From the NCBI RefSeq assembly GCF_001500125.1, contig NZ_LQIV01000043.1, positions 167,047 to 231,046 of the forward strand: 64,000 nucleotides of DNA, written 5' to 3'. Below, piece after piece: positions 1-8,131 of the stretch. Position 1 is the first letter of the stretch, and the number at the start of each line of letters is the position of its first letter. Source of the DNA: Mycobacterium sp. IS-1742 (lineage in GTDB: Bacteria > Actinomycetota > Actinomycetes > Mycobacteriales > Mycobacteriaceae). The notes under the pieces were generated by a model. It made no database searches. It had not been told where the DNA came from and worked only from the letters and a program-made list of their open reading frames with translations. Position numbers and translations under genes: made by a program.

Positions 1-2
1 TG

Positions 3-602
3 GTGGCGTCCCTGCTGGGCTGCGCGGTGCTCACCGGCGGCGGCGCGGTGCTCAACGTGGGCAGACCGCAACCTGGCCAGACGGTCGTCGTCGTCGGCCT
101 GGGCGGAGTCGGGATGGCGGCGATCATCACCGCGATGGCCCACGACGGCGTCGACGTGGTCGGCATCGACCAGCTGGAGGACAAACTCGACCGCGCCCGG
201 TCGATGGGCGTCAACGCCGCCTACACCCCGGAGGAGGCCGCCGAACGCACCCTCAAGGCCGAGGTGGTCATCGAGGCCGTCGGCCACCCCGCCGCGCTCG
301 AGACAGCGATCGCGCACACCGCTCCGGGCGGCCGCACGATCACCGTCGGCCTGCCCCGCCCGGACGCGCGGGTCTCGGTGTCGCCGTTGGGTCTCGTCGC
401 CGAGGGTCGCTCGCTGATCGGCAGTTATCTCGGTTCGGCGGTGCCGGCCCGGGACATCCCGCGGTTCGTCGAGTTGTGGCGCTCCGGTCGCCTCCCGGTG
501 GAAACCCTTGTGTCGTCGACGATCCCACTCGACGACATCAACACCGCGATGGACCGCCTCGCCGAGGGCAAGGCCGTCCGCCAGGTGATCGAATTCGATT
601 GA
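3..602 (+). CDS. Zinc-type alcohol dehydrogenase, C-terminal part (cut by window start)
   Basis: The reading frame is open from the first bases, so the true start and the zinc-binding N-terminus lie outside the window. The visible 199 residues form the NAD(P)-binding Rossmann domain of a medium-chain dehydrogenase: a LLGCAVLTGGGAVLN stretch (compare the GCG-T-G-GA consensus before the cofactor domain), then the dinucleotide motif VVVGLGGVGMAAI near visible residue 30, and an acidic residue ending the second strand (VVGID), which suggests NAD(H). The tail IPLDDINTAMDRLAEGKAVRQVIEF is the usual MDR ending. It converges on the acyl-CoA dehydrogenase at 612 with 9 bases between stops. The substrate cannot be inferred. 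Confidence 0.85.
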   Translation: MASLLGCAVLTGGGAVLNVGRPQPGQTVVVVGLGGVGMAAIITAMAHDGVDVVGIDQLEDKLDRARSMGVNAAYTPEEAAERTLKAEVVIEAVGHPAALETAIAHTAPGGRTITVGLPRPDARVSVSPLGLVAEGRSLIGSYLGSAVPARDIPRFVELWRSGRLPVETLVSSTIPLDDINTAMDRLAEGKAVRQVIEFD

Positions 603-611
603 CCCGCAGGG

Positions 612-2378
612 TCAGAACCAGCCGTCGCGCATCTCGAGCGTGGTGCGGTCCAGGCTCTCGAGCAGGTCGAGTTGCGGGCCGACCTTGGGCAGTTCGTAGC
701 GATAGAAGAACCGCGCCGCCTGCCGTTTGCCGTCGTAGAAATCGCCCGTGTCACCCTCGGCGGCGACGAACTGCTCCAGCCACATCCAGGCGATCACGAT
801 GTGGCCGAACGCCTCGAGATAGACCACGCTGTTGGCCATCGCCGCCTCGACGTCGCCGGAGGCGAACATCGCGGTGGTGACGGCGACGAGCCGCTGCCAC
901 TGCGCGTCGAGGCACGCGGCCAGGTCGGCGGCCTCCCCACCGCACCGGCCGGCGGCCGCCACCGTCGCCGCCAGCGCCTCGCCGGCCGCCCGCAGGCTCG
1001 CCCCGCCGCGCTGGGTCACCTTGCGGCCGAGCAGGTCCAGGCTCTGGATGCCGTGGGTGCCCTCGTGAATCGGGTTGAGCCGGTTGTCGCGGTAGTGCTG
1101 TTCGACGTCGTACTCGCGGGTGTAGCCGTAGCCGCCGTGGACCTGGATGGCCAGGCTGTTGGCCTCCAGACACCACTGCGACGGCCAGCTCTTGGCGATG
1201 GGAGTCAGGATGTCGAGCAGATCCTGGTTGTCGCCCCGGTCGACCAGCCGCGCGCAGTACAGCGCCAGCGCCAGGGCGCCCTCGACATAGGACTTCTGCG
1301 CCAACAACATTCGCTTGACGTCGGCGTGCTCGATGATCGGCACCTGCGGCGTGGCCGGGTCCTTGGCGGTGACCGGCCGGCCCTGTGGGCGTTCGCGGGC
1401 GTATTTCAGCGATTTCAGGTAGCCGGTGTAGCCGAGCGCCACCGCACCCATGCCGACGCCCAGCCGGGCCTCGTTCATCATGCGGAACATGTAGGTGATG
1501 CCGCGGTGCGGTTCACCGACCAGGTAGCCGACCGCGCCCGGCTCCCCGCCCGGCGTGAAGACACCCTCCCCGAGATTGAGCACGGTGTTGGTGATGCCGC
1601 GCTGACCCATCTTGTGGTTCAGCCCGGCCAGCACCACGTCGTTACGCTCCCCCACCGCACCGTCGGCGCCGACGAGGTACTTCGGCACGATGAACAGCGA
1701 GATGCCCTTGGTGCCCGGCGGACCGCCGGGGATCTTGGCCAGCACGAGGTTCACGATGTTCTCGGTGATCTCGTGTTCGGCGCCCGAGATCCACATCTTC
1801 GACCCGAACAACCGATAGGTGCCGTCGGGCCGGGGTTCGGCGCGGGTGGTGATGTCCGCCAGCGACGACCCGGCCTGCGTCTCGGACAGCGCCATCGTCC
1901 CGGAGAAGCGCCCGGCGAGCATCGGGCGGACGAACCTGTCGATCTGTTCCGCTGTTCCGCATTCCGCGAGCAGGTTGGCGTTCGCGATCGTCAACATGAC
2001 GTAGCCCGATGTGGCCAGGTTGGCCGCCGAGATCCACGCGAACGCCGCCTGCGCCACCGTCGCCGGGAGTTGGGCGCCACCGAGTTCGGCGTCCATCCCC
2101 ATACCCAGCAGGTCGGCCTGGGCGAACGCATCCCAGGCCTCTTTGACCTCGGGAATCAGCGTGACCGTCGAGCCGTCGAACGTCGGTTCGTGGGCGTCGC
2201 TCTTCTTGTTGTGCGGGGCGAAGTACCGCTCGGCGAGCTGTTCGCACAGGTCGAGCACGCCGGTGAAGGTCTCGTGCGAATGGTCGGCGAACCGGGGCCG
2301 CTGTGTCAGTTCGTCGACCCGTAGCCACTCGAAGAGCAGGAAGTCCAGGTCGCGGCGCGACAGCAGCGTCGACTTCAT
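612..2378 (-). CDS. Acyl-CoA dehydrogenase, long DmdC-like type
   Basis: At 588 residues this is longer than the usual 380-residue acyl-CoA dehydrogenases and fits the class with a C-terminal extension (DmdC-like, 3-methylmercaptopropionyl-CoA dehydrogenase type). Visible signatures are the FAD/substrate loop GTMALSETQAGSSLADI, the segment FGSKMWISGAEHE, and HEGTHGIQSLDLLGRK with the likely catalytic glutamate near residue 439. It would catalyse alpha,beta-dehydrogenation of an acyl-CoA in the cytosol. The ATG overlaps the stop of the upstream SDR by four bases (ATGA), so the two are translationally coupled behind a TetR gene. Which acyl-CoA it uses is unknown; the family signature alone does not show that it degrades sulfur compounds. 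Confidence 0.85.
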   Translation of the reverse strand: MKSTLLSRRDLDFLLFEWLRVDELTQRPRFADHSHETFTGVLDLCEQLAERYFAPHNKKSDAHEPTFDGSTVTLIPEVKEAWDAFAQADLLGMGMDAELGGAQLPATVAQAAFAWISAANLATSGYVMLTIANANLLAECGTAEQIDRFVRPMLAGRFSGTMALSETQAGSSLADITTRAEPRPDGTYRLFGSKMWISGAEHEITENIVNLVLAKIPGGPPGTKGISLFIVPKYLVGADGAVGERNDVVLAGLNHKMGQRGITNTVLNLGEGVFTPGGEPGAVGYLVGEPHRGITYMFRMMNEARLGVGMGAVALGYTGYLKSLKYARERPQGRPVTAKDPATPQVPIIEHADVKRMLLAQKSYVEGALALALYCARLVDRGDNQDLLDILTPIAKSWPSQWCLEANSLAIQVHGGYGYTREYDVEQHYRDNRLNPIHEGTHGIQSLDLLGRKVTQRGGASLRAAGEALAATVAAAGRCGGEAADLAACLDAQWQRLVAVTTAMFASGDVEAAMANSVVYLEAFGHIVIAWMWLEQFVAAEGDTGDFYDGKRQAARFFYRYELPKVGPQLDLLESLDRTTLEMRDGWF

Positions 2379-3148
2379 CGGATCGTGCTCACGCCACCGT
2401 CGACGGGGATCACGGTGCCGGTCACGTAAGCGCTGGCACGGCCGGCGAGGAACACCGCGATACCGGCCATGTCGTCGGGCATGCCCACGCGCCCGAGCGG
2501 TAGCGCGGCGCCGACGGCCTCCTCGCCCGCGGCGAGCAGCACCTTGGTCATCCGCGACGGGAACAGACCGGGCGCGATCGCGTTGACGAGGATCTTCGGC
2601 GCCAGCTCGGTGGCCAGGTGAACGGTCAGCATGTGCACGGCGGCCTTGCTGGCGGCGTAGGAGAAGTTGTTGCGGCCCTTCTCCGGCGTGTGGAAGCCGT
2701 CGACGCTGCCGGTGTTGACCACGCGGGCCGGATCCTGTTCGGTCGCAGCGGCTTCCAGCATCGGCACCAGGGCGCGGGTCAGCAGGAAGACGCCTTTGAC
2801 GTTGACGTCGAAGACCCGGTCGAAACCCGACTCGGGGAACTCGTCGAACGGGGCGCCCCAGTTGGCGCCGGCGTTGTTGAACAGCGCGTGGATGCGGTCC
2901 TCACGGGTGGCGAGCGCGTCGGACAGCGTCTGCACACCCTCGGCGGTGCCGAGGTCGGCGGGCACCGCCTCGACGCGCCCCAGCGGCGAGAGTTCCTCCA
3001 CCGCGGCGGACAGTTCCGCCTCCTTGCGGCTCGACAGATAGACCGACGCACCGGCCTGCAGCAGCCCGCGGGCGATCATCACGCCGATCCCGCGTCCGCC
3101 GCCGGTGACCACCGCGACCTTGCCGTCGAGGGAGAACAGGTCAGTCAT
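2375..3148 (-). CDS. Short-chain dehydrogenase/reductase
   Basis: This 257-residue classical SDR has the cofactor motif TGGGRGIG near residue 15, NNAG near residue 92, and the catalytic Ser with YAASK (YxxxK) in the second half. The C-terminus GTVIPVDGGVSTI is typical of FabG-like enzymes. The ATG used here (MTDLFSLDGK) lies inside the end of the TetR gene, with an 8-base overlap, and fits the family N-terminus better than an in-frame start 27 bases upstream. Between a TetR repressor and an acyl-CoA dehydrogenase, it may reduce or oxidise a hydroxyacyl or alcohol intermediate of lipid breakdown; this is inferred from context only. Confidence 0.85.
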   Translation of the reverse strand: MTDLFSLDGKVAVVTGGGRGIGVMIARGLLQAGASVYLSSRKEAELSAAVEELSPLGRVEAVPADLGTAEGVQTLSDALATREDRIHALFNNAGANWGAPFDEFPESGFDRVFDVNVKGVFLLTRALVPMLEAAATEQDPARVVNTGSVDGFHTPEKGRNNFSYAASKAAVHMLTVHLATELAPKILVNAIAPGLFPSRMTKVLLAAGEEAVGAALPLGRVGMPDDMAGIAVFLAGRASAYVTGTVIPVDGGVSTIR

Positions 3149-3800
3149 GTGCGGCTCCGGCCCGGACGTCGACACCCAGCGGCGACTCGGTGCGCACCGT
3201 CTCGTCGCGGATCAGCCCGCGTAGCAGTGCGGTGCTGAACTCCTCGGCGATCTCCTGCGCGGTGCGCCGCCCCTGCGGACGCAGCCAGCGGTAGGCGCCC
3301 AGCGTCATCCCGATGTATCCCAGCGCGAGCACGTGTGAGTCGCAGTCGTGGAACTCGCCGCTCGCGATCCCCCGGTCGATCACGTCCCGGACGTGCTCGT
3401 AGACCTGGGCCTCCTTCGCGCGGATGTACTCCACCTGCTCCTCGGTGAACCACTCGCCGATGTAGGGGCCCTCCTGGAAGTACACCGCGGCGCGTTCGAT
3501 GTCGCTGGCGATGCCGACCAGCAGCCGGCGGGTGAAGTGGTAGATCGTCTCGCGGGCCGACGCGCTCGGATCGTCGTGCAGCGCGTCGACGGTGAAGTCG
3601 GCGGCACCCTTGTAGATGTCGTAGAGGATCAGCGACTTGCTGGCGTAGTAGTGGTAGACCGTGGCCTTGTTCAGGCCGACGGCGTCGGCGACGTCGTCCA
3701 TCCGGGTGCCGTGGTAGCCGCGCGCGGCGAACAATTTGGTGGCGACCCGCAGCAGTTCTTCACGCCGAGTGGACCCGTTCGGCGAGGGTTCGGCAGGCAT
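3141..3800 (-). CDS. TetR-family regulator of the SDR/acyl-CoA dehydrogenase operon
   Basis: This 219-residue protein has an N-terminal TetR helix-turn-helix at about residues 14-60 (RREELLRVATKLFAARGYH, then VGLNKATVYHYYASK). The C-terminal ligand domain resembles those of fatty-acid-responsive TetR regulators, but the ligand cannot be read from sequence. It is the first gene of a three-gene operon whose members overlap, so it is probably autoregulated. A palindrome at 3840-3855 lies just upstream of its start and just downstream of a good -10 hexamer (TACACT on the minus strand, 3858-3863), the expected place for a repressor site. The same intergenic region drives the divergent 42-residue peptide gene. 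Confidence 0.88.
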   Translation of the reverse strand: MPAEPSPNGSTRREELLRVATKLFAARGYHGTRMDDVADAVGLNKATVYHYYASKSLILYDIYKGAADFTVDALHDDPSASARETIYHFTRRLLVGIASDIERAAVYFQEGPYIGEWFTEEQVEYIRAKEAQVYEHVRDVIDRGIASGEFHDCDSHVLALGYIGMTLGAYRWLRPQGRRTAQEIAEEFSTALLRGLIRDETVRTESPLGVDVRAGAAHD

Positions 3801-3839
3801 GGCGACTCACTATCGACGGGCCCGTCGAACGGGCATCTA

Positions 3840-3855
3840 TCAACCGGGTGGTTGA
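3840..3855. promoter_or_regulatory. Palindromic operator TCAACC-GGGT-GGTTGA
   Basis: A perfect inverted repeat has 6-base arms (TCAACC / GGTTGA) and a 4-base centre. It sits 40 bases upstream of the TetR start codon, immediately downstream of the minus-strand -10 TACACT, so it would cover the transcription start. The likely binder is the adjacent TetR protein acting on its own operon. The peptide promoter lies about 30 bases to the right and could be affected too. Binding is inferred. Confidence 0.6.
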
Positions 3856-3884
3856 CCAGTGTATGGCAATGTGGCCGGAGCCTG

Positions 3885-3912
3885 TTTAGGTCCGGTCCCG
3901 CTGGTCTAGACT
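3885..3912 (+). promoter_or_regulatory. Promoter of the 42-residue peptide gene
   Basis: The hexamer TAGACT (3907-3912) matches the mycobacterial TANNNT -10, with a weak -35 (TTTAGG, 3885-3890) 16 bases upstream. Transcription would start near 3919, leaving a leader of about 30 bases with a strong Shine-Dalgarno (GGAGG) before the ATG at 3949. Confidence 0.5.
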
Positions 3913-3948
3913 GCACCGAAAGCCCGCGTCTCACCCGGAGGTATCGAG

Positions 3949-4077
3949 ATGGACCCGAATCCCGATTACGACGCGAGCGACGAGATCGAGTACTTCTTCA
4001 ATTACTTCTTCTGGGGATTGCGCGGGGTCTCCGGCCCCGGCGGCGGCTACCCGCCGCCGGCCTACCCCCCGGTCTGA
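3949..4077 (+). CDS. Orphan 42-residue peptide, aromatic and Pro/Gly-rich
   Basis: I do not recognise this gene. It starts MDPNPDYDASDE, continues with the aromatic-rich EIEYFFNYFFWGLRG (residues 13-27), and ends in a Gly/Pro/Tyr tail (GPGGGYPPPAYPPV). It has no cleavable signal peptide; the aromatic stretch could be a short amphipathic or membrane-associated helix. Evidence that it is real: a GGAGG Shine-Dalgarno 7-8 bases before the ATG, a TANNNT promoter, and no larger gene on either strand here. It is divergent from a TetR gene and ends 3 bases before the stop of the convergent exported protein. It lacks the C-terminal VCGVY-type motif of mycofactocin precursors. Role unknown; a signalling, membrane-modulating or precursor peptide are all possible. 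Confidence 0.6.
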   Translation: MDPNPDYDASDEIEYFFNYFFWGLRGVSGPGGGYPPPAYPPV

Positions 4078-4080
4078 CCC

Positions 4081-6102
4081 CTACGCGGTCCTGGGCGGCA
4101 CCGGCACGGACACCTCGCGGTACCGGGTCGCGCGGTTGGCATCCGGCTGGTCGAAGTAGACGTCTCGCAGAACCCAGGTCGTGTTCCCCATCGTGACGGT
4201 GAAGTCCCCGGTGTAGCGGGTCACCGGATGCTCGGCGTAGAGCTGCTTCTGCGTCCACGGCGGGACGGTCATCTCGATCTTCCGGCTCACCTTGAGGCTC
4301 TCGGTCCACTCTTGTGAGTACTTGGTGCTGAGTTCGACCGAGACGATCTTCTTGATGTTGAGTCCGGCGGAGGCTCCGACCTCGACGCTCTGCGAACTGC
4401 TGTTCACCGACTCGATCGTCTCCGACAGTTTGGCCGCACTTTCCTGAGTCGTGTAGTCCCAGATCAGACGGTCCTTGGCGTAGGTGGACGCCTGCTTTTT
4501 GGAGACGAAGGAACATGTCGCGATACGGCCGCCGGCGCAGAGCCGATTCAGCACCTCGGCCTGGGCCTGCCCCTGGCCCGACGGGATGTCGACCGTGGTG
4601 CCTGCGACGTCCAGGAGCACCACCTCCTGGTTCCAGTCCGTCCACTGGGGCGGGGTGCACTGCGCGCCGCCGTCCGGGGCGCACGAGGTCTTGGGATTGG
4701 CCACACCGTCGACGCCGAGGTGGATGTCCCACTTCAGTCCGTTCGCGCTCACATACGTCGGGTTGGCCTGGCCGAACCCGAGGAAGTAGTAGACCACCTC
4801 GAAGTGGTGCGTCTCGCCGGGTTGCAGGACCGCGGCGACCGGCGGCGCCAGTGTCACCTGGCCGATGCCATGCTCCCGGTACTTCTCCAGGGTGACCGGC
4901 TTGCTGCTGGCGTTGACGACGTGGAACCGCACGGTCACGATGGGGCCACCGCCGAAGCCGGGTTGAGGCGGAACCTCGACGGCGACACGCATCGCCGATC
5001 CGGGCTCGGCGCCGGTCAGCCGGTCGAGGATCGAGCGCATCGTGATGCCGCGGTCGACGACGCGGACGGTGAAGGCGTCGTCGTACCCCTCGAAGCGCAC
5101 GGTGCCCGGCACGTCGTCGTGAGGCCGGTAGATGTATGTGCCGTCCGGATGGATCGTGACCTGGCCATAGGTGGGTTGTTTGACCACGATGTAGCGCAGG
5201 CGGTCGTTCTCGGCGTCGACCACGTTGAGCGTGCCGATCACCACGCCGCTCTCCGGGGCCGCGACGATCTGGCGGGGATCGACGACGGGCGCGTCGTTGA
5301 AGAAGAACCGGTCGATCTCCCGGCGCACCGCCTCCAGCGCACCGATCAGAACCGAGGGCCAGGTCGGTGCGATGGGGCCGTACGACAACGACGGCGGAAG
5401 GGCGAGGCCGACCATCGCCAGCAGCCGGGATACGACACCCCGGGCGGTCGGAGCGCTTGGCGCTACGAAGGTCGCCGCCACCGACTGGCCCGCCGCAGAG
5501 GGCGCCGACGTCTCGGGAGCTGTCTGCGGGACCACCGTCTCGGCGCTCGGCGGCGGGTCGGCGGCCTCCGTGGTCGGCGTCAGTTCTGTTGTGGGAGGCG
5601 AGATGTCGTCGTCATCGACGAGCGGTGCGGCCACCGGCGCAACGTCGTTCACCTCGGCGCTGCGCTGCTCGATCCCGTCACGCGGTTGCTCGGCCGGCGG
5701 TTGCGCTGCGGGCTGCTCGTTCCCCTCCAGGACCGGAGTGTCGCCGTCGGTGGACTCGATGTCGTCGTCCGTGGGCTCCAACACGACGTCGGAATCGGGT
5801 TCCTGCCCTTCCGGGAGATCGATCTCGTCGGGGAGATCCTCCTCGTCCGGGCCTTCCTCGGCGGTGTCGTCGGCGGTGTCCTCCGCGTTGTCCTCATCGG
5901 CCTGCGACTCCGCGCCGTCCTGCGCCGGTGACGACGGTTCCGCCTTCTCCGCCGGCGAATCGCCCGTCGAGACGGTCGTCTCCGCGCCCTCGCCCGTCGC
6001 CGCGGTCGCCGTGGCCATCCCTCCGGTGGAGGCCACCGCGACGCCCAGCCCGATCGAGAAGAGCAACGCGCTCACCCGTGACGCATGATTCGCTGACGGC
6101 AT
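4081..6102 (-). CDS. Exported protein: acidic linker, VCBS/Ig-like domain, aerolysin-like C-terminus
   Basis: The 673-residue protein starts at an ATG with AAGGAGG 4 bases upstream; an in-frame start 10 codons earlier lacks this. Residues 1-36 are a Sec signal peptide (VSALLFSIGLGVAVAS, then TATAA as a likely cleavage site). Residues 37-265 are a very acidic, Pro/Thr-rich spacer. Residues 266-350 form a VCBS/cadherin-like domain (NDAPVVDP, DAENDRLRY, HPDGTYIYRP). From about 375 on is a beta-rich region. Residues 570-655 have the pattern of the ETX/MTX2 (aerolysin-like) stem: alternating Ser/Thr/Val strands (SVEVGASAGL, SQEWTESLKVSRKIEM), the turn TVPPWT near 612, then RYTGDFTVTMGNTTW. Two Cys pairs (KTSCAPDGGAQC; LCAGGRIATC) could form disulfides. 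The aerolysin-fold call is my inference from pattern, not a search. Confidence 0.7.
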   Translation of the reverse strand: MPSANHASRVSALLFSIGLGVAVASTGGMATATAATGEGAETTVSTGDSPAEKAEPSSPAQDGAESQADEDNAEDTADDTAEEGPDEEDLPDEIDLPEGQEPDSDVVLEPTDDDIESTDGDTPVLEGNEQPAAQPPAEQPRDGIEQRSAEVNDVAPVAAPLVDDDDISPPTTELTPTTEAADPPPSAETVVPQTAPETSAPSAAGQSVAATFVAPSAPTARGVVSRLLAMVGLALPPSLSYGPIAPTWPSVLIGALEAVRREIDRFFFNDAPVVDPRQIVAAPESGVVIGTLNVVDAENDRLRYIVVKQPTYGQVTIHPDGTYIYRPHDDVPGTVRFEGYDDAFTVRVVDRGITMRSILDRLTGAEPGSAMRVAVEVPPQPGFGGGPIVTVRFHVVNASSKPVTLEKYREHGIGQVTLAPPVAAVLQPGETHHFEVVYYFLGFGQANPTYVSANGLKWDIHLGVDGVANPKTSCAPDGGAQCTPPQWTDWNQEVVLLDVAGTTVDIPSGQGQAQAEVLNRLCAGGRIATCSFVSKKQASTYAKDRLIWDYTTQESAAKLSETIESVNSSSQSVEVGASAGLNIKKIVSVELSTKYSQEWTESLKVSRKIEMTVPPWTQKQLYAEHPVTRYTGDFTVTMGNTTWVLRDVYFDQPDANRATRYREVSVPVPPRTA

Positions 6103-6260
6103 CCGGCCTCCTTGCCCATGGAAATACAGCACGCCGAGCTTGGCATGGAGATCCGGTAGCTGTCTACCATTCCGTCAATTTGCTGAAAGTCGCCTCCCTC
6201 TTTGTGTTAGAAACGGACTTCGACACAGTTTCCCTCTCGCCTACGACGTCTGATTGTGCC

Positions 6261-6287
6261 CGGCACCGTGTTCCTCGGTCGGTGCCG
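6261..6287 (-). terminator. Stem-loop after the ABC transporter operon
   Basis: A perfect 8-base stem (CGGCACCG, 6261-6268, with CGGTGCCG, 6280-6287) has an 11-base loop and lies 52 bases past the stop of the minus-strand ABC ATPase gene. There is no U-run, which is usual for mycobacterial terminators. The rest of 6103-6338 is relatively AT-rich and carries the upstream region of nothing on the plus strand. Confidence 0.5.
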
Positions 6288-6338
6288 TGCGCTCAGCGAT
6301 ACCGACGTGCGTTGCTGGTTCCCCGGGAGCGTTCGCGG

Positions 6339-7115
6339 CTACGCCGCTGTGGCCGCCGCGGCCGCCTTGACGGCGCGTCCCACCTCGGCGCGCAACTCCG
6401 CGTACTCCGGCGAACGCCGCAGTTCGTCGGGATCGACGCCGGTGCGCGGCAGGTCGACGGGTAGGTCGAGCGCCACCCGGCCCGGCCTGCGCGTGAGCAC
6501 CACGATCCGCGATCCGAGGAACGCCGCCTCGTCGGCACTGTGCGTGACGAACACCGTGGTGCGGGCCGACTCCGCGCTGACCTGCCGCACGTCCTCCTGC
6601 AACCGTTCCCGGGTGAGCGCATCGAGCGCGGCGAACGGTTCGTCGAGCAAGAACAGCGGCGTCTCCGCCGCCAGCGCCCGTGCGATCGCGACCCGCTGCT
6701 GCTGCCCCCCGCTGATCTCCCAGACCCGCCGGTCGGCGGTGCCCTCGAGACCGACCCGCTCCAGCAACTGCTGCCGCCGCTCGGCCCGCCGCTCGCGCGG
6801 CACCCGCGCGTACTTCAGTGCGAGGTCGACGTTGCCGCCGACCGTGCGCCACGGAAAGAGCCGGGGCTGCTGGAACACCACACCCGCCGTCACACCCGGG
6901 GTGGGCGGTACGCCCGCCACCGCCACCGTTCCCTCGGTGGGTGTCTCGAACCCGGCGAGCAGTCGCAGCAGCGTGCTCTTCCCGCACCCGGAAGCGCCGA
7001 CCAGGACGAGGAACGCCCCGGGTTCGACCGTCAGGTCGACGGGCCCGACCGCGGTGACGTCCCCGTAGCGGTGTTCGACACCGCTGATCCGGACGCCGTC
7101 ACTGCGTGATGGCAC
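6339..7115 (-). CDS. ABC transporter ATPase, sulfonate/taurine (SsuB/TauB) type
   Basis: This 258-residue nucleotide-binding subunit has Walker A GASGCGKST, a Q-loop (VFQQPRLFPW), the ABC signature SGGQQQRVAIARA, Walker B LFLLDEP with the catalytic Glu, and H-loop FVTHSADEA. The Q-loop and signature context match the SsuB/TauB/nitrate importer group. A GTG start at 7115 overlaps the end of the binding-protein gene by 17 bases; a start further upstream would add a non-conserved segment. It powers import with the permease and lipoprotein encoded upstream in the same operon. The substrate (sulfonate, taurine or a related anion) is a family-level guess. Confidence 0.88.
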   Translation of the reverse strand: MPSRSDGVRISGVEHRYGDVTAVGPVDLTVEPGAFLVLVGASGCGKSTLLRLLAGFETPTEGTVAVAGVPPTPGVTAGVVFQQPRLFPWRTVGGNVDLALKYARVPRERRAERRQQLLERVGLEGTADRRVWEISGGQQQRVAIARALAAETPLFLLDEPFAALDALTRERLQEDVRQVSAESARTTVFVTHSADEAAFLGSRIVVLTRRPGRVALDLPVDLPRTGVDPDELRRSPEYAELRAEVGRAVKAAAAATAA

Positions 7116-8124
7116 CGGGCAGACCCTTGGCGTAGATCGCATCCTGGAAGGTCTTCAACGGTGCGGCAGAGGGGATCTGCTTCTGCTCGGCGAGGAACTG
7201 CGAGGCGCTCTCCAGATTCGCCGCGAGGTTGCCCGGCGCGCCCTCGGAGCCCAGCCACTCCGCCGAGGCCACCTCGGCCGGGGTCAGGTACACGCCCTGC
7301 TCGAGTTGGCCGGCGACCTCGTCGGGGCGCAGTCCGATCTCGGCCGCGATGGCCTCGGCCGCGGCGTCGGGATCGTTCTTGATGACCTCGAGCGCGCGGG
7401 CCTGCTGCTGACGCCAGACGTCGACCACATCCGGGTGGGCGCCGGCGAATGCGTCGGAGACCACCCCGAGGTCCAGCGTGGGCTTGCCGTCACGGGCCAG
7501 CTGGCGGCTGGTGATCAGATCCCTGCCGTTGCGGCGCAGCTGGTCCAGGGTCGGCAGCCAGGAGTACCCGGCGTCGATGTCGCCGCGGTCGAACGCCGCG
7601 AGGATGGCCTGCGGTTGCAGGTCGACGAGCGCAACGTCCCTGGGCGACAACCCGTTCCGGTCCAGAGCGGCGAGCAGGCTGTAGTGCGCGGTGGAGGCGA
7701 ACGGCGTGCCGACCCGCTTACCCCGCAGGTCGGCGATCGTGTTGACACCGCTGCCGTTTCGCGCCACCAGCGCCTCGTTGTCGCCGGCGACGTCGAGGAC
7801 GAACGCCACCTTGTAGGGGATGTTCAGCGGCGCCGAGAGCCCGCGCGCCACCGGGCTCGAGCCCAACGCGCCGAAGTCGACCTCCTCGGCGATGAACGCG
7901 GTGTTGACGTCGGCGCCGGAGTCGAACTTCGTCCACGTGACGGTGTAGTCGGGCAGCGCTTCTTCGAGCCAGCCGTTGTTCTTCACGATCAGATCGCCAC
8001 TCGGAAAGCTCTGATACGCAATGCGAATCGTCTGCTTCTGGGAGTCCTGACCGGACTTGTCGACCGAGCAGCCGGCCAGCGCCAGCATCGCGACCGCCAC
8101 GGCGGCAAGGGCTTTGAGTCTCAT
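7099..8124 (-). CDS. ABC transporter substrate-binding lipoprotein, SsuA/TauA-like
   Basis: This 341-residue lipoprotein has an N-terminal signal ending in the lipobox LAGC with the lipidated Cys at residue 19. The mature part has the NMT1/SsuA-type fold: IRIAYQSFPSGDLIVKNNGWLEEALPDY near residue 34, then EEVDFGALGSSPVARGLSAPLNIP, and DLRGKRVGTPFASTAHYSLLAAL in the second lobe. It would capture a small organic anion, probably an aliphatic sulfonate or taurine, outside the membrane. It lies 7 bases downstream of the permease gene. Confidence 0.87.
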   Translation of the reverse strand: MRLKALAAVAVAMLALAGCSVDKSGQDSQKQTIRIAYQSFPSGDLIVKNNGWLEEALPDYTVTWTKFDSGADVNTAFIAEEVDFGALGSSPVARGLSAPLNIPYKVAFVLDVAGDNEALVARNGSGVNTIADLRGKRVGTPFASTAHYSLLAALDRNGLSPRDVALVDLQPQAILAAFDRGDIDAGYSWLPTLDQLRRNGRDLITSRQLARDGKPTLDLGVVSDAFAGAHPDVVDVWRQQQARALEVIKNDPDAAAEAIAAEIGLRPDEVAGQLEQGVYLTPAEVASAEWLGSEGAPGNLAANLESASQFLAEQKQIPSAAPLKTFQDAIYAKGLPGAITQ

Positions 8125-8131
8125 ATTCTTC

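Noticed and set aside
672..2324. 550-residue open frame on the plus strand
   Set aside because: It is antisense to the acyl-CoA dehydrogenase with its conserved motifs and has shadow-like composition.
3949..4077. Mycofactocin precursor (MftA)
   Set aside because: The peptide is close to a TetR gene as in some mycofactocin settings, but the tail is AYPPV, not the conserved VCGVY type, and no mftB/mftC genes are near.
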